Shown here: positions 54,038-63,039 of the stretch, piece by piece
Layout: the number at the start of each line of letters is the position of its first letter
How positions within the stretch are numbered: the stretch's first letter is position 1
Assembly (NCBI GenBank): GCA_011170375.1
Contig: DUEV01000014.1
Coordinates: forward strand, 51,702 to 115,701
Source of the DNA: Dehalococcoidia bacterium
GTDB taxonomy: Bacteria; Chloroflexota; Dehalococcoidia; Dehalococcoidales; Fen-1064
Length of the DNA: 64,000 bases
Reading direction: 5' to 3'
Position numbers and translations under genes: made by a program
Notes under the pieces: model-generated
What the model was told of the DNA's origin: nothing
The model's database searches: none
What the model saw: the letters and a program-made list of their open reading frames with translations, nothing else

Positions 54038-55301
54038 ATCCCTCCTTGGTCACCAGGACCTTCTCAATCTTGACTCCCCGCATCTCGGTGATGATTATCT
54101 TCAGTCCCTTATAGCGAAGCTGCTCGTTAGGCTCGGGAATTCGCCCCAGAAGGTGCAAAATGAAACCGGCCACCGTCTCATAGTCGTCTTCCTCAGGAAG
54201 CCCCAGTTCCATCTCTTCGTTGGCCTCCTCGATACGCATGCCACCATCAACCTCAAAGGTATAGGCATTTATCGCCTCGAAGTCCTTTTCCACCGCGGCT
54301 AGCTCATCCCCCACCGGTCCGACCACCTCCTCCATCAGTCGGCTGAGACTGACGATACCGGCAGTGCCACCAAATTCGTCAACCACCACGCACATTCGGT
54401 AGTTCTTGTCTCGCATCTCGGCGAAAAGTTCCCCGACGCGCTTCGTCTCCGGTGTAAAGTAGGCAGGACGAACCAGTTCGTCAATAACACTTTGCTTTGT
54501 CACTGTACTTTTCGCCTGGGCCATAAGGACATCTTTTATGGAGAGAATGCCGACAACGTTATCCATATTTTCCTGGAATACCGGAAAACGGGACAACGGC
54601 GATACGGCATAGAGGGCCAGGAAATCTGAAATCTTGGAACCCTGCTCGATACACACCACCTCGGGTCGCGGCACCATGACCTCACTCACTGGCCGGTCAC
54701 CGAACTCGAAGACTTTGTGCAGCATCTCGGCCTCACTTTCCTCGACCTCACCCTCACTACGCCCTACCGCAATCATCATGCGGATGTCCTCTTCGCCTGC
54801 CAGAGACCGATGCGTTGGCCCACCCCCCACCACCCGGCTAAATCCAGAGGCAATCCAGCTCAATACCCAGACGAATGGGCTGAACAGCCAGGAAAACCAC
54901 TCGATCGGCCGGGCAAACAGATTGGACAGCGTAGCAGCATGCTGGGTAGCTATCGTCTTCGGGGTGGTTTCGGTGAATATCAACAGAACAATCGTCACGC
55001 TGACAGTGGCAATGATAACACCCTGGTCTTGCCCCCATTGTGATACCGCCAGAGCTGTCGCCAGGGCAGCGGCAGCGGTGTTTACCAGGTTATTACCCAG
55101 CAGAATAGTTGACAATAACCTCTCGGGTTTTGCTACTAAACGTGCAATCCGCTCGGCACCCTTCACCCTGGTATTGACAGCGTGTTGTACTCTTACCCGC
55201 CGCAACGAGATAAAGGCAGTCTCCGAACTGGAGAAAAAGGCCGACAACACCAGGCAGACGAATAGTAACACCAGATAAAGTATTACCGTGTTTGATGACA
55301 T
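54003..55301 (-). CDS. CNNM/CorC-family membrane protein with CBS pair
   Basis: 432 residues. DUF21 membrane domain with about four helices (AFFSSSETAFISLRRVRVQH), a CBS-domain pair (MVPRPEVVCIEQ ... VVDEFGGTAGIVSLSRLMEE) and a C-terminal CorC_HlyC domain (FEVDGGMRIEEANEEMEL). The family exports magnesium or cobalt or regulates its flux. First gene of a minus-strand operon with DUF2344 and tilS. Confidence 0.92.
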   Translation of the reverse strand: MSSNTVILYLVLLFVCLVLSAFFSSSETAFISLRRVRVQHAVNTRVKGAERIARLVAKPERLLSTILLGNNLVNTAAAALATALAVSQWGQDQGVIIATVSVTIVLLIFTETTPKTIATQHAATLSNLFARPIEWFSWLFSPFVWVLSWIASGFSRVVGGGPTHRSLAGEEDIRMMIAVGRSEGEVEESEAEMLHKVFEFGDRPVSEVMVPRPEVVCIEQGSKISDFLALYAVSPLSRFPVFQENMDNVVGILSIKDVLMAQAKSTVTKQSVIDELVRPAYFTPETKRVGELFAEMRDKNYRMCVVVDEFGGTAGIVSLSRLMEEVVGPVGDELAAVEKDFEAINAYTFEVDGGMRIEEANEEMELGLPEEDDYETVAGFILHLLGRIPEPNEQLRYKGLKIIITEMRGVKIEKVLVTKEGYAASPDQVQSE

Positions 55302-55946
55302 ATATCATCACCTCACTGTGACTAGGATTCAGTAAATCCGTTAGACAAAATAATAACATCAGCTCTCAGAGGTGTCAAAAGAATGTACTCTATATGGCTA
55401 GTAATGCTCTGTTGTTCACCTCACACGTCCTGTTGAGTAGTGGTGGCCCCATCCCTCTGTGTTCCCCTTCCCCAGTGGGGAAGGGGGAATCTAATGATAG
55501 AGAGGGGCTAGCGCCCCTCCACAACTCACCTTCGACAAAGTAAAGTTTACGATCCCCGATTCTCCTTTAGTGGTGCTTAGAATGCTTGTTTGCCCCAAAG
55601 GCTTCGCCCTTCTTGGGCGCTCCACTTGTAGTCACCGACTAGGCTATTGATAGAATAGAGCGGTACCCTCTAAGGTGCGAACGACCCCTGCCAAGGAATT
55701 ACTCCCACACCGTTTTGGGGTGTTCAAGAGGGGTGAAATCCCTCTTGGCGCCTGCCTGCGCGTAGCCTGCTTACGCTAAAGCTTCAGCGAAGGCAAACCG
55801 CTCCGGCGAAGGCAGGGGGGATTCCAAGGGGGATACCCCCTTGGTTTTCCATGTTCGTAAGCAGAAGCGGAGCAAGAACTAGACGAAGGTAATTAAAAAT
55901 AGTGTCACCAATCTATCCAAACCAGCTAATATGAATATACACCATA
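55302..55946. other. Hairpin-rich non-coding block
   Basis: About 650 bases without a gene but with at least five strong inverted repeats: CCCCTTCCCC/GGGGAAGGGG (55464-55473/55477-55486), GAGGGGC/GCCCCTC (55502-55508/55513-55519), CGCCC/GGGCG (near 55606-55620), CAAGAGGG/CCCTCTTG (55725-55732/55740-55747) and CCAAGGGGG/CCCCCTTGG (55824-55832/55836-55844, then TTTT). GCGAAGGCA also occurs twice. The last hairpin could be a terminator. The block has no counterpart elsewhere in the window. Confidence 0.6.
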
Positions 55947-55955
55947 TGTTATAAT
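55947..55955 (+). promoter_or_regulatory. Extended -10 promoter of tsaD, likely leaderless
   Basis: TGT-TATAAT (TGn extended -10; TATAAT at 55950-55955) ends 8 bases before the tsaD ATG at 55964. No -35 and no Shine-Dalgarno are seen. Transcription would start at or next to the ATG. Confidence 0.5.
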
Positions 55956-55963
55956 CGAACCAT

Positions 55964-56941
55964 ATGAAAGTTCTCGGGATTGAGACCTCCTGCGACGAGA
56001 CCGCTGCTGCCGTCGTCGAGGACGGTCGTCGAATTCTGTCCAACCAGATTGCCTCCCAGGTAGATATCCATGCCCGCTACGGCGGCATTGTCCCTGAGGT
56101 CGCTTCGCGACAGCACACCCTGAGCATCATGCCCATCATAGAACGGGCAATGAATGAGGCCAGGGTGACTTGGGATGATTTGGGCGGCATTGCCGTCACT
56201 ATTGGTCCCGGACTGGCTGGCTCACTATTGACCGGTGTCAATGTCGCCAAGGCAATCAGTCTGGGCCGGGGACTGCCAATCACCGGTGTCAATCACCTTG
56301 AGGGCCACATCTACGCCAACTGGCTGACTGGTGACAGCCTCGACCTGCCAGTGGTCTGCCTCATCGTCTCCGGGGGACACAGCGACCTTGTGCTTGTCAG
56401 GGGACACCACGACTACGTATTGCTGGGTCAGACGAGGGATGATGCCGCCGGGGAGGCCTTCGACAAAGCGTCAAGACTGCTCGGCCTCGGTTACCCGGGC
56501 GGACCGGCTATCGAGCGAGCGGCAAAGTCAGGTACCGCCTCTGTCCCGCTGCCCCGCGCCTGGCTCAAGGGCAGCCACGACTTCAGCTTCAGCGGCCTCA
56601 AGACCGCCCTGCTGAGACTGGTCGAAGATAACAAAATTCCATCGCCACAGGACGCCGCTGCCAGCTTTCAAGAAGCGGTGGTAGATGTATTGGTGACGAA
56701 AACGGTGGCGGCTGCCCGCGAGTACCATGTCAAGCAAGTACTGCTTGCCGGCGGTGTCGCCGCTAACAGTCATCTCCGTCAGTCCCTGACAGAGGCATCG
56801 CCATTACCGGTGCTCGTCCCTGAGCCGATACTTTGCACCGATAACGCCGCCATGATTGCTGCCTGCGGATACTTCCAGTTCTGCGCTGGCAAAGTGGACA
56901 GCCTGGATATGGATGTCATCCCTAACCTCAGGCTGACATGA
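55964..56941 (+). CDS. tsaD: tRNA threonylcarbamoyl transferase TsaD
   Basis: 325 residues. [20 protein letters not shown] start, metal-binding [13 protein letters not shown] (HxxxH) and [19 protein letters not shown] are diagnostic. With TsaB/TsaE it makes t6A37 in ANN-decoding tRNAs. Slightly shorter than most homologues but complete through the C-terminal domain. The start has no ribosome site. Confidence 0.96.
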   Translation: MKVLGIETSCDETAAAVVEDGRRILSNQIASQVDIHARYGGIVPEVASRQHTLSIMPIIERAMNEARVTWDDLGGIAVTIGPGLAGSLLTGVNVAKAISLGRGLPITGVNHLEGHIYANWLTGDSLDLPVVCLIVSGGHSDLVLVRGHHDYVLLGQTRDDAAGEAFDKASRLLGLGYPGGPAIERAAKSGTASVPLPRAWLKGSHDFSFSGLKTALLRLVEDNKIPSPQDAAASFQEAVVDVLVTKTVAAAREYHVKQVLLAGGVAANSHLRQSLTEASPLPVLVPEPILCTDNAAMIAACGYFQFCAGKVDSLDMDVIPNLRLT

Positions 56942-57094
56942 AATACCCGGCGACTGACAACGAGTAAGGGGGTTGAATCTGAATCTCTCCGCCAATCCTG
57001 AGTCGTGCCAGACATCCACGCCCTATTGATTCTCCTATGATCACATGCTAGTATATCTCGCAAAGAAGAAGTGAGCCATAGAAGGAGGAGTTTC

Positions 57095-57352
57095 ATGTTC
57101 AATCAACTACAAACGGTATTCTTAGGAGTAGCGCTAGGTGTACTATTGGCAATCATTGGCATTGGGGCCGAAAGCAAATGGGTGCTCTTAATTGGTGAGC
57201 TAATAATACCGATAGCACTGGTTTGGGGCAGCCTGTTTTTCAAAGACGAGAGTAATGCAATGAGAGCAGTAATGCTAGCCGTAGCCGGTGTTATCATAGC
57301 AGTAACGATCCAATCCGGCGGCCTATTAAGCTCTCTATTAAGCTATTATTAA
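57095..57352 (+). CDS. Small membrane protein
   Basis: 85 residues from the ATG at 57095, chosen because GAAGGAGGAGTTTC precedes it. Three hydrophobic segments (about 6-25, 29-47 and 58-80). Not a recognised family. A possible inner-membrane protein transcribed behind tsaD. Confidence 0.65.
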   Translation: MFNQLQTVFLGVALGVLLAIIGIGAESKWVLLIGELIIPIALVWGSLFFKDESNAMRAVMLAVAGVIIAVTIQSGGLLSSLLSYY

Positions 57353-57505
57353 TTGAAGGCGCAGCATTCAGCTTTCGGATTTAAACACTGCAGCAGGTGA
57401 GTGTTTTTGAGATTTCACACTCAAGCTGAAATTCTTACTGCAGGCGCGACCTATTATCTGAGAACTTCCTTCTGGTCAGGTAACAGATGTCAAAGTTGCT
57501 CCCTC

Positions 57506-57898
57506 TTAATCTGACTTGGCCTTAGTGAATCGGTCTGATAGGTGAAGCAAGAGGAGGGTGCAGAATCCACCAAAACCGATATGCCAGAATATGGTCCCAA
57601 CAGTGTAATCACCACCCAGGTTAGCAGCGGCTGTAAGAATGAGGGCCAACAGAGCCAGTCCGGCCACAACCCAGGCCATTATAAACAGGACAAGGCTATT
57701 TCTAAACCACTTAGAGAGGTAAAGAAGGGTGAAACAACCGGTTGCCCCAAGAAATAGAGCATCGAAAACCACACCAGCAGCGGCTAAACCATTACGCCTC
57801 GAAGCCACAGCATACAAGATGAGAGCCAGGCCGAGGCAGCCTGCTACGACCCAGGCTGAGATAAAGTAGATTTTCTCCATGAAACTCATGTCTTTCAA
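57506..57898 (-). CDS. Four-helix membrane protein
   Basis: 130 residues from a TTG at 57898, supported by TGGAGGTGCAAG directly before it; an ATG nine bases later is the alternative. Four membrane helices with WFRNSLVLFIMAWVVAG in the middle. Not a recognised family. Confidence 0.6.
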   Translation of the reverse strand: MKDMSFMEKIYFISAWVVAGCLGLALILYAVASRRNGLAAAGVVFDALFLGATGCFTLLYLSKWFRNSLVLFIMAWVVAGLALLALILTAAANLGGDYTVGTIFWHIGFGGFCTLLLLHLSDRFTKAKSD

Positions 57899-58024
57899 CT
57901 TGCACCTCCAGATATAGTTTGGGCCATCGCCAGTGTCTCTGTTTAATTTTACACACAAGTGCGCCCATTCTATCAAGGGAACAAATCAAAAGCAAGCGAG
58001 ACGACCTGCAATCTGCTGGTAACA

Positions 58025-59099
58025 TTAATCACAACGCCCCTGCGTGCACAGCGTCCGGTAGATATGCAGGAGCCCCTGCTGCCTCCGAGTTGAGTTGACA
58101 ATTCGATGCCCTACTCTCAACTGGGACATCATGTGCTTCAGCACTGCGTTCGCTGAGAGCTTCGGGTACTGCTGGTATAAACCCTGTACCACAATTGCTG
58201 GTTCCGGCCTGCCGTTAGCCTCACTCCAAGCAAAGGTAAAAGGCAGGAGAACATTGACAATGATATCGGAGACTCGCCCTTTGCCAAGAATAGTCGGACT
58301 CGCCGTCAAGTTGGCCACGCCAAAATCGAAATGGCACGCCCAGTAGTCATCAGCGGTTACCATCAGGCCCTCTTCGAGTTGACGCCAGTCCTGGCCTACC
58401 GGAATACCTCCAGCATAATTTCTCCATAGCCCAGGCAGCAGACCCTCATCCCGGTAACGAGTAACCAGATAGCTCATTGCCACCAGACGGCGTAGCGGCG
58501 AGTTGTACGGTCTGGTGCAGGACAAATGCCACGCATTCAGTGACATCCCAAGACCTTTGCTATATAAAGCCCACAGGCTCTCGACACTTTTGACATACCG
58601 ATGAGTAAATACACCCTGACGGAATATGCTACCTCTCTGTGAGGGCAGCAGCCCGGCGGTACCCAGCAGCCAGGCTTGCAATTGGATAAGGCATTCCTCA
58701 TCCGAGGTAGTCTCGTTCGCTACTGATTCTAGCGTCGCTAGCGGCAGCTTTTCCGCCAACTCAAGAAAGGGCTCCTTGTTCCGCGAGTAACCCAGGGCAG
58801 CCATTTATGCCCCGGTAAAGCACCTGGCTGGCACCCATCTGCACCAGGTCTGCCTTGAACCTGGCAGTCTTGGCGAGGAAGCGCTCATCACCAGCCCGGT
58901 CAAGAAACCCTGCCAGCATCTCTGCATTTTTACCTGAGATACCTCCAGCACACGGTGATAGAGAAGCTGAGGGATATAATGCATCTGAACGGTCTTCTAC
59001 CAAAGCCAATTTGTTAGCATTCAGGGCTAGTACCGGTACTGTACTACCATCATAAAGACTGGTGGCGGCCTTGTCATCATGCCACATCACGAGGTGCAA
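58025..59099 (-). pseudogene. Frameshifted, 5'-truncated DUF2851 gene
   Basis: Two overlapping minus-strand frames encode one DUF2851 protein: residues LHLVMWHDDKA ... QVLYRGI (59099-58761) and MAALGYSRNKEPFLELAEKL onward to 58025. Deleting one A from the AAA at 58803-58807 (ATAAATGGCTGCC to ATAATGGCTGCC) restores ..LYRGI-MAALGYSRN.., the family's normal sequence. The 5' end is also missing: a TAG lies six codons before the first conserved residues, where about 100 family residues should be. DUF2851 has no known function. Confidence 0.75.
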
Positions 59100-59273
59100 T
59101 GATAGGAAAACAGTCTACTGGCCAATCAAGTTTCAGCTACCAGTAAAAGAGGCTGCCCGTACTTGATTCAGACATGATTGTGTTGTGAATTTGTATTAAC
59201 TCACAACAATCAAACATTTCATACATTTTGTTTGATTACTACATAGAGAAAGGTCCTAGCTTATCACCGAACG

Positions 59274-59325
59274 AACATCGGGATGTCTGTCCAGCCATGC
59301 ATACTCGTGGACTATACCATTCGCT
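59274..59325. repeat. Dispersed repeat, copy 1 (coding-like)
   Basis: About 52 bases nearly the same as 62273-62325 (roughly six differences). On the minus strand both copies read HEYAWLD-R/K-HPDV, and several differences are synonymous or conservative, which suggests two relics of one gene family. The palindrome ACATCGGGATGT lies at 59275-59286. The gene-free stretch 59100-59377 holds nothing else recognised. Confidence 0.55.
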
Positions 59326-59377
59326 TTTTCTGTTGGATGGAAAGCGAGGAAAAAAGAACCAATCATTACCAATGTTG

Positions 59378-59412
59378 AAAAAGCGGAGAGAGCCTCTTCA
59401 AAGGCTCTCTCC
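59378..59412 (-). terminator. Terminator of the esterase operon
   Basis: Minus-strand stem GGAGAGAGCC/GGCTCTCTCC (59412-59403/59394-59385), 8-base loop, then GCTTTTTC. Perfect 10-base stem with a T-tract. Confidence 0.8.
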
Positions 59413-59496
59413 TATACTATCAAGCAAGAGAACCTTTTATACTTTGACTTTTGTAGATAACGATATTGCCGCCATGTATCTCTCAATCACCTTTAT

Positions 59497-61179
59497 TCAT
59501 TCCCAGACTTCAAGCACATCGCCATATGGGTTTAACACCAGTTGGCACGGGATGTCAAAGAACATCGTTGCCCGGTCATCGAGAGTGTAAGGTTCCCAGG
59601 TCGGCATCCCCGCGTGGTTGGGGTCTCCGCTGCGGGCGAAGGCTATCCATGCCTTACTCATTATCGTGGCCAGCGCGTCATTAGGTGAATCAGCAGTATT
59701 GTCGAATACGTATGCCACCTCCATGAAGTGGGGTGTCCCAAAATCGGGATAGCGCTCGGATTGCTTGGTAAACAGGTACATGTAGACCGGAGCAGTGCCA
59801 CCCTCCATCTTCCGTTCGGCGAGTATAACGGAGTACCGCCGGAAATATTCATCACTAAGAATCCAGATATACAGTTGCCAGGGTGTGGCTTCGGGGTCAG
59901 CATTCTGGTAAGCGGCGATTATATCATCCGTATTATCACCGTGTGTTTCTGCCAGGCGTTCACGCAGCTCTTCTTCGGTCATGTCCGGGTCAGCGGGAGT
60001 ACCTGCCATCATCATCATGAATGTTATTTCATCATGGTTGGTTCCGATCATTAGAGGGACGTTCGCCGCTGTTGGTGCTGCCACCGGGGTAAATGGGTTT
60101 GCAGGGAGGTAATAGCCATCCACCACCGGGGAGAGGCTACCCGTTATTGCGCCTATGGCATCCAACATTTCTTGTATTGGTACCTGCTGGAGCTGGTCGA
60201 GTTCATCTGCTCCAAGGCCCAGTTCCTCCAGCAGACTTTCGGCGTAGGCTGTGGCATCATCAGGGTCTACACCAGTTAGCCCCGGGCCGCTTTGAACAAT
60301 AGCCTTATGAAATAGGCCCTCTGCTGACGGCATGGCTAGTAGTGTACTTACCTTAGCACCACCACCGGACTCGCCGAAAATAGTGACATTGTCCGGGTCA
60401 CCACCAAAGGCTTCAATGTTATCCCGTACCCACTCAAGGGCCAGTACAATGTCCAGCATTCCGGCCATACCCGAACCGGTAAATTCCTCACCACCGATTT
60501 CGTCGAGGTATAAGTAGCCGAAGACATTAAGCCGGTGGTTGATGGTAACTACCACCACATCACCGCGGTCGGCAAGGTTGGCACCGTTATACGTGGCCTC
60601 CGAACCCGAGCCTGAGGCATAACCACCACCATGTAGCCATACCATGACCGGGCGCTCGCCCCCGTCTCCTACGGCTGGCGTCCAAACATTCAACACCAGG
60701 CAATCTTCACCCTGATTCACGTCTGGAGTGGCAAGACTTCCATACTGCGGGGCGGTCTGACCGTATTCGGTGGCATCGAATACACCTTCCCATGGTTCAA
60801 CCGATTGTGGGGGCAGGAAACGGGCACTGCCTTCTGTAGATTCACCGTAATGGATGCCTTTGAAAGCCAGCACGTCTTTCTCAGTTGTGCCGCGGACTTT
60901 CCCGGCGTTAGTGTTGACAATATATAAGGATTCCTCTATCTCGGCAAGTTCGGCGTTGACGTCATCAAGGTCACTCTGGGCGTCATCAAGGTCACTCTGG
61001 ACAGCATCAAGCAGGCTTTGTACGGTATCAATCTGACCTTGCAGGGTTTCTGCCTGGGCATCTGCCGCATCCGCTTCAGCCAAGATAGCATCGATGTCTT
61101 CCTGCGAAATGGCATTACAGCTGGTGAAGAGTGGTACCATCAGCAATAAAGTTATTCCAAACAAGACTATCCTTTTCAT
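59497..61179 (-). CDS. Lipoprotein type-B carboxylesterase with coiled-coil stalk
   Basis: 560 residues. Lipoprotein signal with FTSC (Cys21), then a heptad coiled coil (about 25-85) containing a tandem 7-residue repeat (QSDLDDA, encoded by a 21-base DNA repeat), then a carboxylesterase/lipase type B domain. HGGGY forms the oxyanion hole and FGESGGG holds the nucleophile Ser; acid and His lie further on. It hydrolyses esters at the cell surface. The stalk resembles that of the lipoprotein encoded upstream. Translation is probably coupled to a short upstream ORF. Confidence 0.9.
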   Translation of the reverse strand: MKRIVLFGITLLLMVPLFTSCNAISQEDIDAILAEADAADAQAETLQGQIDTVQSLLDAVQSDLDDAQSDLDDVNAELAEIEESLYIVNTNAGKVRGTTEKDVLAFKGIHYGESTEGSARFLPPQSVEPWEGVFDATEYGQTAPQYGSLATPDVNQGEDCLVLNVWTPAVGDGGERPVMVWLHGGGYASGSGSEATYNGANLADRGDVVVVTINHRLNVFGYLYLDEIGGEEFTGSGMAGMLDIVLALEWVRDNIEAFGGDPDNVTIFGESGGGAKVSTLLAMPSAEGLFHKAIVQSGPGLTGVDPDDATAYAESLLEELGLGADELDQLQQVPIQEMLDAIGAITGSLSPVVDGYYLPANPFTPVAAPTAANVPLMIGTNHDEITFMMMMAGTPADPDMTEEELRERLAETHGDNTDDIIAAYQNADPEATPWQLYIWILSDEYFRRYSVILAERKMEGGTAPVYMYLFTKQSERYPDFGTPHFMEVAYVFDNTADSPNDALATIMSKAWIAFARSGDPNHAGMPTWEPYTLDDRATMFFDIPCQLVLNPYGDVLEVWE

Positions 61180-61214
61180 TAACAGGTCTCCTTTCCGAAA
61201 TACTGACCGGTCAT
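61179..61214 (-). promoter_or_regulatory. 11-codon upstream ORF coupled to the esterase start
   Basis: Minus-strand ATG at 61214 encodes M-T-G-Q-Y-F-G-K-E-T-C and ends TAA, overlapping the esterase ATG as TAATG. It has its own strong AAGGAGG, and the esterase ribosome site (GAAAGGAGACC) lies inside it. A TGACCGGTCA palindrome (61204-61213) sits near its start, and a CTTGAGA/TCTCAAG hairpin (61228-61250) just upstream covers its ribosome site. Confidence 0.5.
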
Positions 61215-61276
61215 TAGTTTTTTCCTCCTTGAGAACGGACTGCTCTCAAGCCTCTCACTTGGATGGCGGCTGAAAA

Positions 61277-62005
61277 CTAGTCAAATGTCACGGAATTCAT
61301 TATTTCCGTTTTAATGCCCTCATCGGAGAACGGGTAAGAGGATAAGGTATATACTTCAATGATAATCCATTTACCATCCATGACCAGCCCGATGATGAGG
61401 CTGTCGTATGCGCCGTACCCACCGCTATAGGCAACCTCGGCCTGAGTAAATGCGGTGTTGCTAATAGTGACATCGCTCGCTGTGAAGGTATCAATTGTCT
61501 TACCGCCGTCCTCCGCCAGATGAGCGGTGAACACTTCTTCTAGGTTAGCTCCCTCAGCCTCGTCCCGAATAATGACTCTCACGGCGGGTATGAAATACAC
61601 ACCTTCACCTATCCGCACAACAACACTTGGTCCCAGACCTTCCGGCTTTTCTGCCCACTCCTTAGGATACTCCAGAGAGAACCCGTAGTCAGAGTTGGTA
61701 TAGACGGCCGGTTGCTCTGCTTCTGCGGCAGCCTCTTCCAGTTCAACAATCAGTGCTTCCAGGAAGGCAATTTCCGCATTGGCGTTGTCAATGGCTTCCT
61801 GTACAGCATCAAGGTCGTCTTCGGCGGTGTCAAGGTCGTTCTGCAGAGTATCAAGCTGGTTTTGCAGAAGCGTTAATTGCTCCTGTGCAGCGTCTCTCAA
61901 AGCTACAGCAGCGTCATATTCTGCCTGAGAAATACCGCCGCAGCCTGCTACTAGAGTTAATGCCATGAGACAGCTAAGTAATAGCCACGGGATTTTCCTC
62001 TTCAT
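61277..62005 (-). CDS. Coiled-coil lipoprotein with PsbP-like domain
   Basis: 242 residues from the ATG at 62005, chosen because AAAGGAGGTAATCAGGTA precedes it. Signal ends VAGC (Cys22); then a coiled coil (about 26-92) with LDTLQNDLDTAEDDLDAVQE, then a PsbP/Mog1-like domain starting YGFSLEYPKEW. Probably a surface or periplasmic protein. First gene of the operon with the esterase, transcribed from the promoter at 62181-62209. Confidence 0.8.
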   Translation of the reverse strand: MKRKIPWLLLSCLMALTLVAGCGGISQAEYDAAVALRDAAQEQLTLLQNQLDTLQNDLDTAEDDLDAVQEAIDNANAEIAFLEALIVELEEAAAEAEQPAVYTNSDYGFSLEYPKEWAEKPEGLGPSVVVRIGEGVYFIPAVRVIIRDEAEGANLEEVFTAHLAEDGGKTIDTFTASDVTISNTAFTQAEVAYSGGYGAYDSLIIGLVMDGKWIIIEVYTLSSYPFSDEGIKTEIMNSVTFD

Positions 62006-62180
62006 TACCTGATTACCTCCTTTTTGTAGATTTGCTTTCAAACAAATAAGGCACCATCCACTGCCATATTGGTGAATCTGGTGCCTTTTGATATCTTCCA
62101 CCGCCCACCTCCTGACTTACTTTCTTAGTCGTGAGGTTGGGAATTAGTGGTATACGTATGAGAATTGTACTGGGCAGTTG

Positions 62181-62209
62181 ATTGTAGTCCTTTGGAGGGG
62201 TGTTGTCAA
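62181..62209 (-). promoter_or_regulatory. Promoter, copy 2 of the duplicated cassette
   Basis: On the minus strand: TTGACA (62209-62204), 17-base spacer, TACAAT (62186-62181). About 47 bases are near-identical to 11515-11561. It lies about 170 bases before the lipoprotein ATG. Confidence 0.7.
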
Positions 62210-62272
62210 TATGGGAGAAGCAAAGTCAATACCACCGCAAACGTGGGAAGTCAAAGGAAAGTCTATTGAACA

Positions 62273-62325
62273 AACATCGGGATGTTTGTCCAGCCATGCG
62301 TACTCGTGGATGATACCATTTAGCT
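62273..62325. repeat. Dispersed repeat, copy 2 (coding-like)
   Basis: Partner of 59274-59325. The palindrome is extended here to AAACATCGGGATGTTT (62272-62287). A related perfect palindrome, ACATCGCGATGT, occurs at 62910-62921. Confidence 0.55.
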
Positions 62326-62356
62326 TTATTTTGAGGAAGGAAGAAACGTGTGGAAT

Positions 62357-62833
62357 TTAGATCTCCTTAAACATGTTACGACGTGATGATGTATAACCTA
62401 GTCTCTGAAAAAACATTAAGGCATCTTGGTTGAAATCCCAGACATTGAACTCTATTTGCGAAACATTCTTGTCACGTGCCCATTGTTCCACTTTTGTCAT
62501 TAAAGCTTTGCCAATTCCATAACCTCGAAATGCTGCCGTAACCGCAATGCTACTAACATATACATATCGCCTCTTCACCATCAGAGGAAAGCTTGGTGTT
62601 TGTCTGATTTCAATCTCTATAAGACCAACAATTTGATTATCAGATTCAGCTAAGAAAATTGCAGAATTACCACCTCTTAAAATATTAGATATATGTTCCT
62701 TATTTCTTGGTGGTTCGTCAGCTTTCGTGAAAATATGCGGTAAAGCTTTAATATGCAGTAAATCGATTTCATCGAAGATTTGGGTAATGCCTTCGTAATC
62801 TTTTTCTTCTGCATTCCTGATAAAGAAATCCAT
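62357..62833 (-). CDS. GNAT family acetyltransferase
   Basis: 158 residues. VSSIAVTAAFRGYGIGKALM is the acetyl-CoA-binding motif A (RGYGIG), followed by VWDFNQDALMFFQRLGY (motif B). It transfers an acetyl group to an unknown amine. AT-richer than the core genes. Confidence 0.92.
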   Translation of the reverse strand: MDFFIRNAEEKDYEGITQIFDEIDLLHIKALPHIFTKADEPPRNKEHISNILRGGNSAIFLAESDNQIVGLIEIEIRQTPSFPLMVKRRYVYVSSIAVTAAFRGYGIGKALMTKVEQWARDKNVSQIEFNVWDFNQDALMFFQRLGYTSSRRNMFKEI

Positions 62834-63039
62834 AATAATTCTCCAAAAATAGCCTGTTCAACTATTTTGTACAGTAAAAGTATTACACTCAGTCACTTTA
62901 GTCAAATGTACATCGCGATGTTTGTTGCAGTAGGAAGGAAATTGAAAGTTTTCATATTAACAATAAGACTAGCAGACCATTGAAGACCTGCTAGCCTTAC
63001 CAGTAATACATTGCCGTCAAGCAATCATGCCGAATTAAT

